A stretch of DNA of 6,738 nucleotides from contig CALPMR020000167.1 in the NCBI GenBank assembly GCA_943324725.2, positions 1 through 6,738 of the forward strand, in the 5' to 3' direction. This DNA is from Bordetella parapertussis. Lineage in GTDB: Bacteria; Cyanobacteriota; Cyanobacteriia; PCC-6307; Cyanobiaceae. Numbering within the stretch: the stretch's first letter is position 1; the number at the start of each line of letters is the position of its first letter. Below are positions 1-6,496 of this stretch, one piece after another. The notes under the pieces are model-generated. The model was given only the letters and a program-made list of their open reading frames with translations, had not been told where the DNA came from and searched no databases. Both the position numbers and the translations under genes were made by a program.

Positions 1-1
1 G

Positions 2-1090
2 ATGCACGCCTTGCTTGACGGTCGCCGCCGGATTCTGGTGACTGGAGGGGCAGGCTTCATCGGCGGGGCCGTGGTGCGGCGCTTGCTGCGCGACAGCGAG
101 GCCACGGTGTTCAATCTGGACAAACTTGGCTACGCCAGTGACCTGACCAGCATCGAGGCCGTGCTGGCCGAGCTGGGAGGGGCCGCTGAGGGTCCTGCTG
201 GTCCCCGCCACCAGCTGCTCCAGGCTGATCTCTGCGATGCCGCCGCCACAAACGCTGCTGTTGCGGCGGCCGATCCCGATCTGATCTTGCATCTGGCTGC
301 TGAAAGCCATGTGGATCGCTCGATCCAGGGGCCGGCTGCCTTCGTGCAGAGCAACATGCTGGGCACCTTTCATCTGCTGGAGGCGGCGCGCAGTCATTGG
401 CAAGGCCTCAAGGGCGAGCGCCACTCGGCGTTCCGCTTTCATCACATCAGTACCGATGAGGTGTTCGGCTCCCTGGGACCCAGCGGCCGGTTCTCGGAAA
501 CGACCCCCTACGACCCCCGCAGCCCCTATTCGGCCAGCAAGGCCGGCAGTGATCACCTGGTCAACGCCTGGCACCACACCTATGGGCTGCCGGTCGTGCT
601 CACCAACTGCAGCAACAACTACGGGCCCTGGCAGTTCCCCGAGAAGCTGATCCCGGTGGTGATCCTCAAGGCCCTGGCCGGTGAGCCGATCCCTCTCTAT
701 GGCGATGGGGCCAACGTGCGCGACTGGCTGTTTGTTGAGGACCATGTCGATGCCCTGCTGCTGGCGGCCTGTCGCGGCCGCCTTGGCGCCAGCTACTGCG
801 TCGGTGGCTACGGCGAAAGGCCGAACCGAGAGGTGGTCGAGGCCATCTGCCGCCGCCTCGATGAGCTCAGGCCCGCTGGGGCTCCCCATGGCCGCCTGAT
901 CACCCGTGTCAGCGATCGCCTCGGCCACGACCGGCGCTACGCCATCGATCCCAGCCGGATCAGCCAGGAGCTGGGCTGGCAACCCCGTCAGGGCTTCGAG
1001 GCCGGCCTGGCCCTGACCGTGCGCTGGTACCTGGAGCAGAGCGGCTGGTGTGAGCGCATGGCCCAACGGCTGGTCACAGAAGCGCCATGA
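2..1090 (+). CDS. rfbB: dTDP-glucose 4,6-dehydratase (RmlB/RfbB)
   Basis: Cytoplasmic NAD+-dependent enzyme of the short-chain dehydrogenase/reductase superfamily. It converts dTDP-D-glucose to dTDP-4-keto-6-deoxy-D-glucose, the second step towards dTDP-L-rhamnose and related deoxysugars of surface polysaccharide. Seen in the 362-residue product: the nucleotide-binding glycine motif TGGAGFIG at 14-21; LAAESHVDRS at about 98-107; the S-T-D-E-V-F-G stretch at 150-156, carrying the Thr, Asp and Glu of the active site; the catalytic pair Y176 and K180 in YSASK; NNYGP at 205-209; and NVRDWLFVEDH at 238-248. This combination separates RmlB from other epimerase-like family members. Length is normal. 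There is a modest Gly/Ala/Pro-rich insertion around residues 54-70, where bacterial relatives are tighter. The ATG at base 2 places the glycine motif as expected, but the window edge hides any ribosome binding site. The other dTDP-rhamnose genes are not in the window; the next gene is unrelated. Confidence 0.93.
   Translation: MHALLDGRRRILVTGGAGFIGGAVVRRLLRDSEATVFNLDKLGYASDLTSIEAVLAELGGAAEGPAGPRHQLLQADLCDAAATNAAVAAADPDLILHLAAESHVDRSIQGPAAFVQSNMLGTFHLLEAARSHWQGLKGERHSAFRFHHISTDEVFGSLGPSGRFSETTPYDPRSPYSASKAGSDHLVNAWHHTYGLPVVLTNCSNNYGPWQFPEKLIPVVILKALAGEPIPLYGDGANVRDWLFVEDHVDALLLAACRGRLGASYCVGGYGERPNREVVEAICRRLDELRPAGAPHGRLITRVSDRLGHDRRYAIDPSRISQELGWQPRQGFEAGLALTVRWYLEQSGWCERMAQRLVTEAP
912..919. 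repeat. HIP1 palindrome GCGATCGC (copy 1)
   Basis: Exact octamer GCGATCGC inside rfbB. HIP1 is an iterated palindrome abundant in many cyanobacterial genomes and usually tolerated within genes. It is used here as a lineage marker, not as a functional site. Confidence 0.8.
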
Positions 1091-1380
1091 GCTGGATACG
1101 CGTCGAGGCCACAGCGGTCGAAGCACAGGACGGGACGTTGATCGGCCGATGGATCTCCCCTGAGTTGATCAACAGCGATAGATTCCCCGAAAGCAGAGGG
1201 GATGGAGGACGTCCGATGGCTCGCGATACTGTTCCTCCCTTCGGCTTCAGAAGTTCATTGCCCTCAGTTCGGGTGCTGGATCCTTCCAGATCCGATGTTC
1301 CGAGCAGATCCCTGACCATCAGCGAATCAGACGGATCCAGCCAGAGCGGGCCGTCAAGTCATCCGGGCCGTTTCCACAAG
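1091..1380 (+). other. Probable non-coding leader between rfbB and the exported-protein gene
   Basis: The frame of the downstream gene stays open from an ATG at 1087, overlapping the rfbB stop, through this whole stretch. I do not think it is translated. Codons here often end in A or T and include AGA, TCA and GGA, unlike the genes on either side. The predicted peptide is a low-complexity Ser/Arg/Pro/Asp string, and a clean signal peptide begins only at the ATG at 1381. The stretch holds a perfect 10-base palindrome GTTGATCAAC (1164-1173), the palindrome GGACGTCC (1207-1214), and C-rich segments at 1156-1161 and 1184-1188 that could each pair with the G-rich segment at 1197-1202. It probably carries the promoter and 5' leader of the next gene, but I could not pick out a convincing -35/-10 pair. 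Confidence 0.5.
1204..1208 (+). promoter_or_regulatory. GGAGG, Shine-Dalgarno-like, before an alternative ATG at 1216
   Basis: GGAGG ends seven bases before the ATG at 1216-1218, which is in frame with the exported protein and would add 55 residues ahead of its signal peptide. Spacing and sequence are ideal, and this is the best ribosome-binding-site match I noticed in the window. The extension it would produce does not look like coding sequence or an export signal, so the match may be chance or may drive a short leader product. It is the main argument against the start at 1381. Confidence 0.3.
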
Positions 1381-2514
1381 ATGCTCCCCCACCTCCAGGC
1401 TTCCCGGTCCACCCGTCTGCTGCATTTCCTGCGCGCAGGGCTGTTGCCCCTGGTCTGCGCGCTTGACACCGTGGGATTGGGTGCAGCTGTGCAGGCCGCC
1501 AATCCTCCGTCTTCACCGCAGTGGAACCAGGTCGCCCCAGGCACGGTGACGATGACCAGTCCCGTCTGGAATGCCGCTCCGTCCTTGCAGAACGAATCGG
1601 GTTGGCAGGTGATTGATACCTCCGGCGGGCTGCCCACCACCTGGCAGCCCGGTCCCGCCGATGTGGCCCGTCCCCCCGTGGCGGCCGCCGTTCAGGTGCG
1701 CGGCGTCGGTCGGGGCTTCACTGTCAACGGCAATCCCTACCCCGATATCAGCCTCAAGCTGCCGAATGCCTTTGCCATTGATCGACAGTTCACCTTCTCT
1801 GGCCAGTTGGCTGGCACCAGCCGCAACCGCACCTGCAAGGTGGGGGAAGGTCAGGATTGGAGCCAATGCGCCGACGGTGAATTGTTCTTCGAGATCACGC
1901 CCCTCAAAGGTGAAAACGCCAGCCTGGGTATCAACTGGACCATTCAGAGCCTGAGCAATCGCAACGGCAGCTCCGGAACCGGCCAGAGCCTGGGCTTCAA
2001 GGGAGCCCTCAATCTGACCCCCACCCTGGGCCTGGCCTTCGGGGGTGAACAGATCATCCAATTCGATAACAACACCGACCTGGGCCGCAATTACTATCTG
2101 CTTCTCTCCCAGGCCGTTCCCCTCTCCAGAGGCGAGAAGCCCGCCATGTTGGTGGCCACAGCCGGGGTTGGTTCCGATTTCTTCGGCTACGGTGGCAACG
2201 GCGTGCTGGGCAGCACCAACTGCATCGGCGGCGGCAACATCAGCAGTAATAATTATTCCAAGGGCACGGATTGCTACTGGGGCCCAGTCGGAGCCGTCAG
2301 TGTCGCCATCAATGACCGCCTCTCGATCGGGGCTGAATGGTTCGGCTATGGCATCGGCGCCGGCATCTCGCTGCGGCCCTTCAATGAACTGCCCCTGACG
2401 GCCTCGCTTTATGCCATCGATTTTCTGGGCAACACCCCCTCCTACATTCAGGACACCTGCACCACCGATCCCTGCGAGACGCGCTACTACGGTCGCCTGA
2501 CCTACTCCTTCTGA
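1381..2514 (+). CDS. Exported protein of unknown function, predicted outer-membrane beta-barrel
   Basis: I do not recognise a named family. From the ATG at 1381 the product is 377 residues. Residues 1-39 resemble a Sec signal peptide: Arg in the n-region, a Leu/Ala-rich core, and an A-V-Q-A exit suggesting cleavage near residue 39. Residues 48-88 carry four spaced tryptophans (48, 63, 75, 88), resembling a degenerate repeat of about 13 residues. From about residue 110 the chain alternates polar and hydrophobic residues, is rich in Gly, Asn, Ser and aromatics, and ends YYGRLTYSF; a terminal Phe is the usual signal for outer-membrane barrel assembly. Six cysteines form close pairs (152/163, 281/298, 360/365), plausible periplasmic disulfides. 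No SLH domain, OprB-like signature or usable lipobox is seen. The start is chosen because the signal peptide begins there and upstream codon use deteriorates; no Shine-Dalgarno precedes it. cysS follows after 28 bases. A surface or periplasmic beta-rich protein is the alternative to a true porin. Confidence 0.65.
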   Translation: MLPHLQASRSTRLLHFLRAGLLPLVCALDTVGLGAAVQAANPPSSPQWNQVAPGTVTMTSPVWNAAPSLQNESGWQVIDTSGGLPTTWQPGPADVARPPVAAAVQVRGVGRGFTVNGNPYPDISLKLPNAFAIDRQFTFSGQLAGTSRNRTCKVGEGQDWSQCADGELFFEITPLKGENASLGINWTIQSLSNRNGSSGTGQSLGFKGALNLTPTLGLAFGGEQIIQFDNNTDLGRNYYLLLSQAVPLSRGEKPAMLVATAGVGSDFFGYGGNGVLGSTNCIGGGNISSNNYSKGTDCYWGPVGAVSVAINDRLSIGAEWFGYGIGAGISLRPFNELPLTASLYAIDFLGNTPSYIQDTCTTDPCETRYYGRLTYSF

Positions 2515-2542
2515 TCGACGTCCCCCTGACCGGCCCGGCCCT

Positions 2543-4096
2543 GTGACCCTCAGGCTCACCAACACGCTCAGCCGTGCCAAGGAGGTGTTCACTCCCCTGA
2601 TTGACCGGCGCGTCTCCATCTACTGCTGCGGGGTCACGGTCTACGACCTCTGCCATCTGGGCCATGCCCGCAGCTACATCGTCTGGGATGTACTGCGCCG
2701 TTACCTGAGCTGGCCCGGCCAGGTCGGTGGCGCCTACGCGGTGACCTTCGTGCAGAACTTCACCGACATCGACGACAAGATCCTCAACCGGGCCGCCGAG
2801 CAAGGCCTGGCGATGGAGGAAGTGAGCGAACGCAACATCAGCGCCTACTTTCAGGACATGGATGCCCTCAACATCCAACGGGCCGATTCGATGCCCAGGG
2901 CCACCGCCTGTCTCGACGGCATTCGCGCCTTGATCGCTGAACTGGAGCACAAAGGAGCTGCCTACTCCGCCGATGGGGATGTCTATTTCGCTGTGATGAA
3001 ACGGGCGGACTACGGCAAACTCTCCGGCCGCGACCTCAGCCAGCAGCAGGAGGGAGCCAGCGGCCGCACCAGCGGAGAAGAGGATGGCCGCAAGCACCAT
3101 CCCTTTGATTTCGCCCTCTGGAAAGGGGCAAAAGCCGGTGAGCCGAGCTTCCCTTCCCCTTGGGGGCCAGGGCGGCCTGGTTGGCACATCGAATGCTCGG
3201 CGATGGTGCGCCAGGAACTCGGCGACACGATCGACATCCACCTCGGCGGTGCCGATCTGATCTTTCCCCACCACGAGAACGAAATCGCCCAGTCCGAAGC
3301 CGCCAGTGGCAAGCCTCTGGCCCGCTATTGGCTGCACAACGGCATGGTCAATGTCGGTGGCGAGAAGATGTCGAAATCCCTCGGCAACTTCACCACAATC
3401 CGGGCCTTGCTGGAGAGCGGTGTCAGCCCCATGACCCTGCGGCTGTTCGTGCTGCAGGCCCACTACCGCAAACCCCTGGACTTCACCCTCGAGGGACTGG
3501 ACGCGGCCGCCACGGGCTGGAAAGGGCTCAGCGCCGCCCTCGCAGTGGGCAACACCTATGGCGATCTCCTGGGCTGGGCCGCCGGCAGCGACGAAAGCCG
3601 CCGCCCATCGGATCCGGAGCTTCCCGAGGAGCTGGGCCTGAGTCGCGATCGCTTCCGCGAAGCCATGGACGACGATCTCAACACTGCCGTCGCGGTGGGG
3701 GAACTGTTCGAGCTGGCCCGGCCGCTGCGGGCCCTGGCCAGTCGCCTGCGAATCGGCGAAGTGCCCAGCGAGGCGGACCGGGCCCTCGAGTGCCGCTGGC
3801 AGCTGTTGGTGGAACTGGCGGGGGTCCTGGGGCTGGCGCCGGATCGGCAGGCGGGCGGCTCAGGCCAGCCATCCGGCGGCGCTGGCCAGCAGCTGGCCAT
3901 GCTGGAAGCAACGGGCACTGCCGCCGCTCCGGCCGGCCTCAGCGACGCCGCCATCGAAGCCCTGGTCGAGCAGCGCAAGGCCGCCAAGGCCGCGCGCGAT
4001 TTCGCCACGGCCGATCGTCTTCGCGACGAACTCAAGGCCGGGGACATCGAACTGGTGGATAAACCCGGCGGCGTCACGGTCTGGCTGCGGGGCTGA
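2543..4096 (+). CDS. cysS: Cysteinyl-tRNA synthetase
   Basis: Class I aminoacyl-tRNA synthetase that charges tRNA-Cys in the cytoplasm. The 517-residue product shows the full signature. The HIGH motif appears as HLGH (38-41). The KMSKS motif is at 275-279 within [13 protein letters not shown]. Zinc ligands are C29, C218 (in WHIECSAM), H243 and E247 (in FPHHENE), with spacing matching the E. coli enzyme. NFTDIDDKI (72-80) and HPFDFALWK (186-194) are also diagnostic. The C-terminal helical region follows, with [20 protein letters not shown] at 478-497. The GTG start at 2543 gives [10 protein letters not shown], the usual N-terminus; no Shine-Dalgarno is seen. The protein is longer than the roughly 460 residues of E. 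coli, partly through a Gly/Ala/Gln/Pro-rich stretch at about 435-465, probably a flexible loop. It is 28 bases behind the exported-protein gene, so co-transcription is possible, without an obvious functional link. Confidence 0.97.
   Translation: MTLRLTNTLSRAKEVFTPLIDRRVSIYCCGVTVYDLCHLGHARSYIVWDVLRRYLSWPGQVGGAYAVTFVQNFTDIDDKILNRAAEQGLAMEEVSERNISAYFQDMDALNIQRADSMPRATACLDGIRALIAELEHKGAAYSADGDVYFAVMKRADYGKLSGRDLSQQQEGASGRTSGEEDGRKHHPFDFALWKGAKAGEPSFPSPWGPGRPGWHIECSAMVRQELGDTIDIHLGGADLIFPHHENEIAQSEAASGKPLARYWLHNGMVNVGGEKMSKSLGNFTTIRALLESGVSPMTLRLFVLQAHYRKPLDFTLEGLDAAATGWKGLSAALAVGNTYGDLLGWAAGSDESRRPSDPELPEELGLSRDRFREAMDDDLNTAVAVGELFELARPLRALASRLRIGEVPSEADRALECRWQLLVELAGVLGLAPDRQAGGSGQPSGGAGQQLAMLEATGTAAAPAGLSDAAIEALVEQRKAAKAARDFATADRLRDELKAGDIELVDKPGGVTVWLRG
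3645..3652. repeat. HIP1 palindrome GCGATCGC (copy 2)
   Basis: Exact GCGATCGC within cysS, encoding part of the S-R-D-R-F segment near residues 367-371. It is the second of three copies in the window. Confidence 0.8.
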
Positions 4097-4161
4097 GCCC
4101 GGACGGCGAGCGAGCCACGACGGCATCGACCCCCGGTCCGCAGCAGCTGGGGATCAGGCGA

Positions 4162-4401
4162 TCAGTCGGCGCTGGGACCGGGATCCTGCTTGTTTTTCAT
4201 CATCGCCTCGATCCTGCGGATGCGCTCCAGGCTGGTCTGCCAGATCTCCAGCCGAAAACGGGCCTGCCCATCGCCGGTCTCAGCCTCCAGCCGGCAGCTC
4301 TCGAGCAGGGCGTCGAGGTCGGCGCCCTGCTCAAAGGCATCCCAGAGCACCCGCTCCTGGCGGGCCCGCTCAATGAAATTCCAGCGCTGCAACCAGAGCA
4401 T
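4162..4401 (-). CDS. Small hypothetical protein, Trp/Glu/Arg-rich, helical
   Basis: Function unknown; I do not recognise a named domain. From the ATG at 4401 (minus strand) the product is 79 residues, soluble, without signal peptide or membrane segment. It is rich in Glu, Arg, Leu and Trp and reads as two helices: WLQRWNFIERARQERVLWDAF near the start, then LEIWQTSLERIRRIEAMMKN near the end, separated by a DLDALLESCRLEAETGDGQ stretch. Evidence for a real gene is codon use: on this strand almost every third position is G or C, whereas the opposite frames give Ser/Arg-rich nonsense. The start is uncertain. The frame is open upstream to 4554, and the residues just before this Met (N-W-G-D-W-I-S-P) look protein-like, so a TTG at 4476 or GTG at 4470 could be used; an ATG at 4554 would overlap dxr. 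The gene converges on cysS with 65 bases between stops and diverges from dxr. Confidence 0.6.
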   Translation of the reverse strand: MLWLQRWNFIERARQERVLWDAFEQGADLDALLESCRLEAETGDGQARFRLEIWQTSLERIRRIEAMMKNKQDPGPSAD

Positions 4402-4422
4402 GGGGCTGATCCAATCGCCCCA
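4401..4422. other. Hairpin-capable inverted repeat at the small gene's start
   Basis: TGGGGC (4401-4406) pairs with GCCCCA (4417-4422), and the stem continues as GAT with ATC around a CCA loop, leaving one bulged base at 4407. That is about nine base pairs in 22 bases. On the minus strand the stem runs into the ATG of the small gene and could mask it. If translation starts further upstream, this is simply coding sequence with chance symmetry. Confidence 0.3.
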
Positions 4423-4517
4423 GTTAAGCCCGCGTGGCGACGGGGCAGGGCCGCAGCACCGGGGCGCCACCGACAATGGGAAACTGTTGCCCCAACCATG
4501 TCCTTCGGGTGCCCGCT
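4423..4517. promoter_or_regulatory. Divergent intergenic region between the small gene and dxr
   Basis: These 95 bases separate the minus-strand gene from the dxr GTG and should carry the dxr promoter and perhaps that of the small gene. GACAAT at 4471-4476 is a weak -10-like candidate for dxr, but I see no matching -35 at proper spacing. The assignment rests on position, not on a recognised motif. Confidence 0.3.
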
Positions 4518-5768
4518 GTGAAAGCCATCGCCGTGCTGGGGTCCACCGGCTCAATCGGCACCCAGACCCTGGAGATCGTCGAGGAGTTTCCGCAGCGCTT
4601 CCGCGTCGTGGCCCTCAGTGCCGGCCGCAACCTGGATCTGCTGATCGAGCAGATCCGTCGCCATGCCCCCGAGGTGGTGGCCCTGGCCGATGCCGAGCTG
4701 GTGGCTGAACTGCGCCAACGGCTGCAGGCGCTGGAGCCGGCCCTGAGGCCCCAGCGATTGCCTGAGCTGCTCGGCGGCAGCGAAGGCATCTGCGCCGCCG
4801 CTGCCTGGCCCAGTGCGGATCTGGTGGTGACCGGGATCGTCGGTTGCGCCGGCCTGTTGCCCACCCTGGCGGCGATCCGCGCCGGCAAGGATCTGGCCCT
4901 GGCCAACAAGGAGACCCTGATCGCCGCCGGTCCGGTGGTGTTGCCCGAGCTGGCGAAGTCCGGCAGCCGCCTGCTGCCCGCCGATTCCGAGCACTCCGCC
5001 ATCTTCCAGTGTCTGCAGGGCACCCCCTGGCCCGAGGGCGCACGGCTCTCCACCGGCATCGCCCCCCCCGGACTGCGGCGGATCCAGCTGACCGCCTCGG
5101 GCGGCGCCTTCCGCGACTGGGATCCGGCCGATCTGCACAAGGCCACGGTCGCCGACGCCACCAGCCATCCCAACTGGACGATGGGCCGCAAGATCACGGT
5201 GGATTCAGCCACCTTGATGAACAAAGGCCTGGAGGTGATCGAAGCCCACTATCTGTTCGGCCTCGACTACGACCACATCGAGATCGTCATCCATCCCCAG
5301 AGCATCATCCATTCGATGGTCGAGCTGGCCGATTCCTCGGTGCTGGCCCAGCTGGGCTGGCCCGACATGAAGCTGCCGATCCTCTGCTGCATGAGCTGGC
5401 CGGAGCGGATCGAAACGCCCTGGCGCCGCCTTGATCTCACCGAGGTGGGCAGCCTCACCTTCCGCCAGCCCGACACCGATCGCTACCCCTGCATGGATCT
5501 GGCCTATGCGGCGGGTCGGGCCGGAGGCACGATGCCGGCGGTGCTCAATGCCGCCAATGAACAGGCGGTGGCCCTCTTCCTGGAGGAACAGATCCATTTC
5601 CTCGACATTCCGAAGCTGATCGACGTGGTCTGCGATCGCCACCGGGTCGACCTCACGGCCAATCCCTCCCTGGACGACGTGCTTGCCATCGACACCTGGG
5701 CCCGGCAGGCCGTGCATGAGGCTGCAGACCGGCTGCATGCCCGCACGCCGGCGGCGCTGCCGGCTTGA
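4518..5768 (+). CDS. dxr: 1-deoxy-D-xylulose 5-phosphate reductoisomerase (IspC)
   Basis: NADPH- and divalent-metal-dependent cytoplasmic enzyme that rearranges and reduces 1-deoxy-D-xylulose 5-phosphate to 2-C-methyl-D-erythritol 4-phosphate, the committed step of the MEP route. That route feeds carotenoid, phytol and quinone tails in a cyanobacterium. The 416-residue product has, in order: the NADPH-binding glycine motif LGSTGSIG (7-14); ANKET (129-133); metal ligands D156 and E158 in DSEHSAIFQ; the [11 protein letters not shown] loop (191-201); [21 protein letters not shown] (219-239), with catalytic-loop W220 and M222, and N235, K236 and metal ligand E239; HPQSIIHSM (259-267); and [10 protein letters not shown]. 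Key residues known from E. coli Dxr are present at a constant offset. The GTG at 4518 is chosen because it gives the standard [11 protein letters not shown] start; in-frame ATGs at 4434 and 4476 would add unrelated residues. No Shine-Dalgarno is evident. The next gene overlaps the stop codon. Confidence 0.96.
   Translation: MKAIAVLGSTGSIGTQTLEIVEEFPQRFRVVALSAGRNLDLLIEQIRRHAPEVVALADAELVAELRQRLQALEPALRPQRLPELLGGSEGICAAAAWPSADLVVTGIVGCAGLLPTLAAIRAGKDLALANKETLIAAGPVVLPELAKSGSRLLPADSEHSAIFQCLQGTPWPEGARLSTGIAPPGLRRIQLTASGGAFRDWDPADLHKATVADATSHPNWTMGRKITVDSATLMNKGLEVIEAHYLFGLDYDHIEIVIHPQSIIHSMVELADSSVLAQLGWPDMKLPILCCMSWPERIETPWRRLDLTEVGSLTFRQPDTDRYPCMDLAYAAGRAGGTMPAVLNAANEQAVALFLEEQIHFLDIPKLIDVVCDRHRVDLTANPSLDDVLAIDTWARQAVHEAADRLHARTPAALPA
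5632..5639. repeat. HIP1 palindrome GCGATCGC (copy 3)
   Basis: Exact GCGATCGC near the 3' end of dxr. Three exact copies in 6.7 kb far exceeds chance for a defined octamer at this GC content and supports a cyanobacterial origin. Confidence 0.8.
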
Positions 5769-6172
5769 GCGCCCCCGAGCAGGCCCAGCCGCAGGCCCTG
5801 GTCAGCCACCATCTGCTGCTCTGCGCCACGCCCAGCAAGGCCCTCTGCTGCCCCGATCCAGCCGTGGGTCAGGCCAGCTGGGACACCCTCAAACGGCTGG
5901 TGCGCGATCTGGGGCTCGACAAGCCCAGCCGGGTCGCAGGGGTGGTGTGGCGCACCAAGGCCGATTGCCTCAGGGTCTGCGGCGGTGGCCCGATCCTGTT
6001 GATCTGGCCCGAGGGCATCACCTATGGCGGCGTCACCTCAGAGCGGATTGAACGGATCCTGCACGAGCACGTGATCGGCGGGCAGCCCGTGAGCGAGTGG
6101 ATTCTGCAACGCTCGGCTTTCAGCATGCCAGCCTCAGCACAACAATCTGCCGGTCAAGCTCTCCAGGCCTGA
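5765..6172 (+). CDS. Thioredoxin-like [2Fe-2S] ferredoxin domain protein
   Basis: Predicted small redox protein of the thioredoxin-fold ferredoxin group (COG3411-like), which carries one [2Fe-2S] cluster and moves electrons in the cytoplasm. The 135-residue product has an N-terminal strand [15 protein letters not shown] and a second cysteine pair in [12 protein letters not shown]20, C28 or C29, C68 and C72 are the candidate ligands; the C-x3-C second pair followed by Gly and Pro is typical of the fold. [20 protein letters not shown] and [13 protein letters not shown] match cyanobacterial members. The last 17 or so residues (Ala/Gln/Ser) look like a disordered tail. The TTG start at 5765 overlaps the dxr stop in TTGA; no better start lies before the first cysteine strand. 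The overlap implies one transcript and probable translational coupling with dxr. Partners are unknown: Dxr itself uses NADPH, but later MEP enzymes IspG and IspH take electrons from ferredoxins in cyanobacteria. Confidence 0.85.
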   Translation: MSAPEQAQPQALVSHHLLLCATPSKALCCPDPAVGQASWDTLKRLVRDLGLDKPSRVAGVVWRTKADCLRVCGGGPILLIWPEGITYGGVTSERIERILHEHVIGGQPVSEWILQRSAFSMPASAQQSAGQALQA

Positions 6173-6219
6173 AACCAACCAGTCTGTTGACCTGCGTAAG
6201 TTTCATCGCCACAAGTCTC

Positions 6220-6250
6220 AGCTGAACGAGTGCAGCTTTCTGGCTTTTGA
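6220..6250 (+). terminator. Possible weak terminator behind the dxr/ferredoxin pair
   Basis: AGCTG (6220-6224) and CAGCT (6233-6237) form a five-base stem with an eight-base loop, followed by the T-rich tail TTCTGGCTTTTG. Position about 50 bases past the stop fits a terminator, but the stem is short and the T run is interrupted. Confidence 0.22.
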
Positions 6251-6407
6251 TCACCCGGCAAGCCCCATGAAAGCTCCGCCCACCCGGACTGGGGCCGTCC
6301 GTCGCTGCATAGCGCTCAGGAGCGAAAGGCTTTGCAGGTCCATGGGTGGCGTGATCCGGACAAAAACCTGCAGGCTGGTGATCCATCCAGCAACGCGCAG
6401 AGAGCTG

Positions 6408-6425
6408 TCAGTCCAGCAGGACTGA
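6408..6425. terminator. Perfect seven-base hairpin in the convergent region
   Basis: TCAGTCC, loop AGCA, GGACTGA: a perfect seven-base-pair stem with a four-base loop, extendable by one G-T pair. It is followed on the plus strand only by TTTC, so it is not a classical intrinsic terminator, yet its place between converging genes suits a termination or RNA 3'-end role for either. Confidence 0.3.
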
Positions 6426-6435
6426 TTTCAACCGG

Positions 6436-6454
6436 TTCAGCCGACCGGCCTGAA
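6436..6454. other. Second hairpin-capable repeat in the convergent region
   Basis: TTCAG (6436-6440) pairs with CTGAA (6450-6454), and CC with GG inside around a GACC loop, with one bulged C. An alternative pairing joins CCGGT (6432-6436) with ACCGG (6444-6448). It lies 40-60 bases past the hydrolase stop on the minus strand, without a T tail. Confidence 0.22.
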
Positions 6455-6496
6455 TTCCGCCCATTGCCATTCCAGGGGGCTTGCCTGCGGCGGGCT

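Larger units (their letters stand above)
6173..6496. other. Convergent intergenic region without a convincing gene
   Basis: This stretch lies between the stops of the ferredoxin-like gene and the minus-strand hydrolase. Open frames across it on either strand have irregular codon use and read as Pro/Arg/His-rich nonsense or overlap neighbouring genes, so I call no protein. It contains several small inverted repeats, listed separately, and a pair of CACCCGG heptamers (6252-6258 and 6281-6287). No tRNA fold or Yfr1/Yfr2-type conserved motif was found by eye. It should hold the terminators of both flanking genes. Confidence 0.5.

Noticed and set aside
1074..1319. 81-codon minus-strand frame across the rfbB/exported-protein gap
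   Set aside because: Irregular codon use, overlap with the rfbB end, and no recognisable composition or start signal.
1381..1500. Lipoprotein reading of the signal peptide (Cys at residue 26)
   Set aside because: The residue before this Cys is Val, which does not fit the lipobox (Gly, Ala or Ser expected), and the Ala-rich exit at residue 39 fits ordinary signal peptidase cleavage.
1513..2619. Long minus-strand open frame (368 codons) opposite the exported-protein gene
   Set aside because: Its Gly/Ala/Val-rich product has no recognisable motif, and the plus strand has a signal peptide and barrel-like terminus. It is the usual antisense shadow of a GC-rich gene.
2381..3463. Long minus-strand open frame (360 codons) opposite cysS
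   Set aside because: It lies over the cysS catalytic core, whose HIGH, KMSKS and zinc motifs are intact on the plus strand; the antisense product is compositionally odd and motif-free.
3160..4062. 300-codon plus-strand frame inside cysS
   Set aside because: Arg/Gly/Pro/His-rich out-of-frame translation of cysS, a GC-bias artefact.
4434..4517. Upstream ATG starts for dxr at 4434 or 4476
   Set aside because: They would add up to 28 residues with no family resemblance; the GTG at 4518 gives the standard N-terminus with the NADPH-binding motif starting at residue 7.
6252..6295. Paired CACCCGG heptamers and a GCCCCA/TGGGGC stem as a possible repeat element
   Set aside because: Too short, with a 22-base loop; expected by chance in GC-rich sequence.
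6120..6386. 88-codon minus-strand frame in the convergent gap
   Set aside because: It overlaps the end of the ferredoxin-like gene and has mixed codon use and a His/Pro/Arg-rich sequence without domain character.
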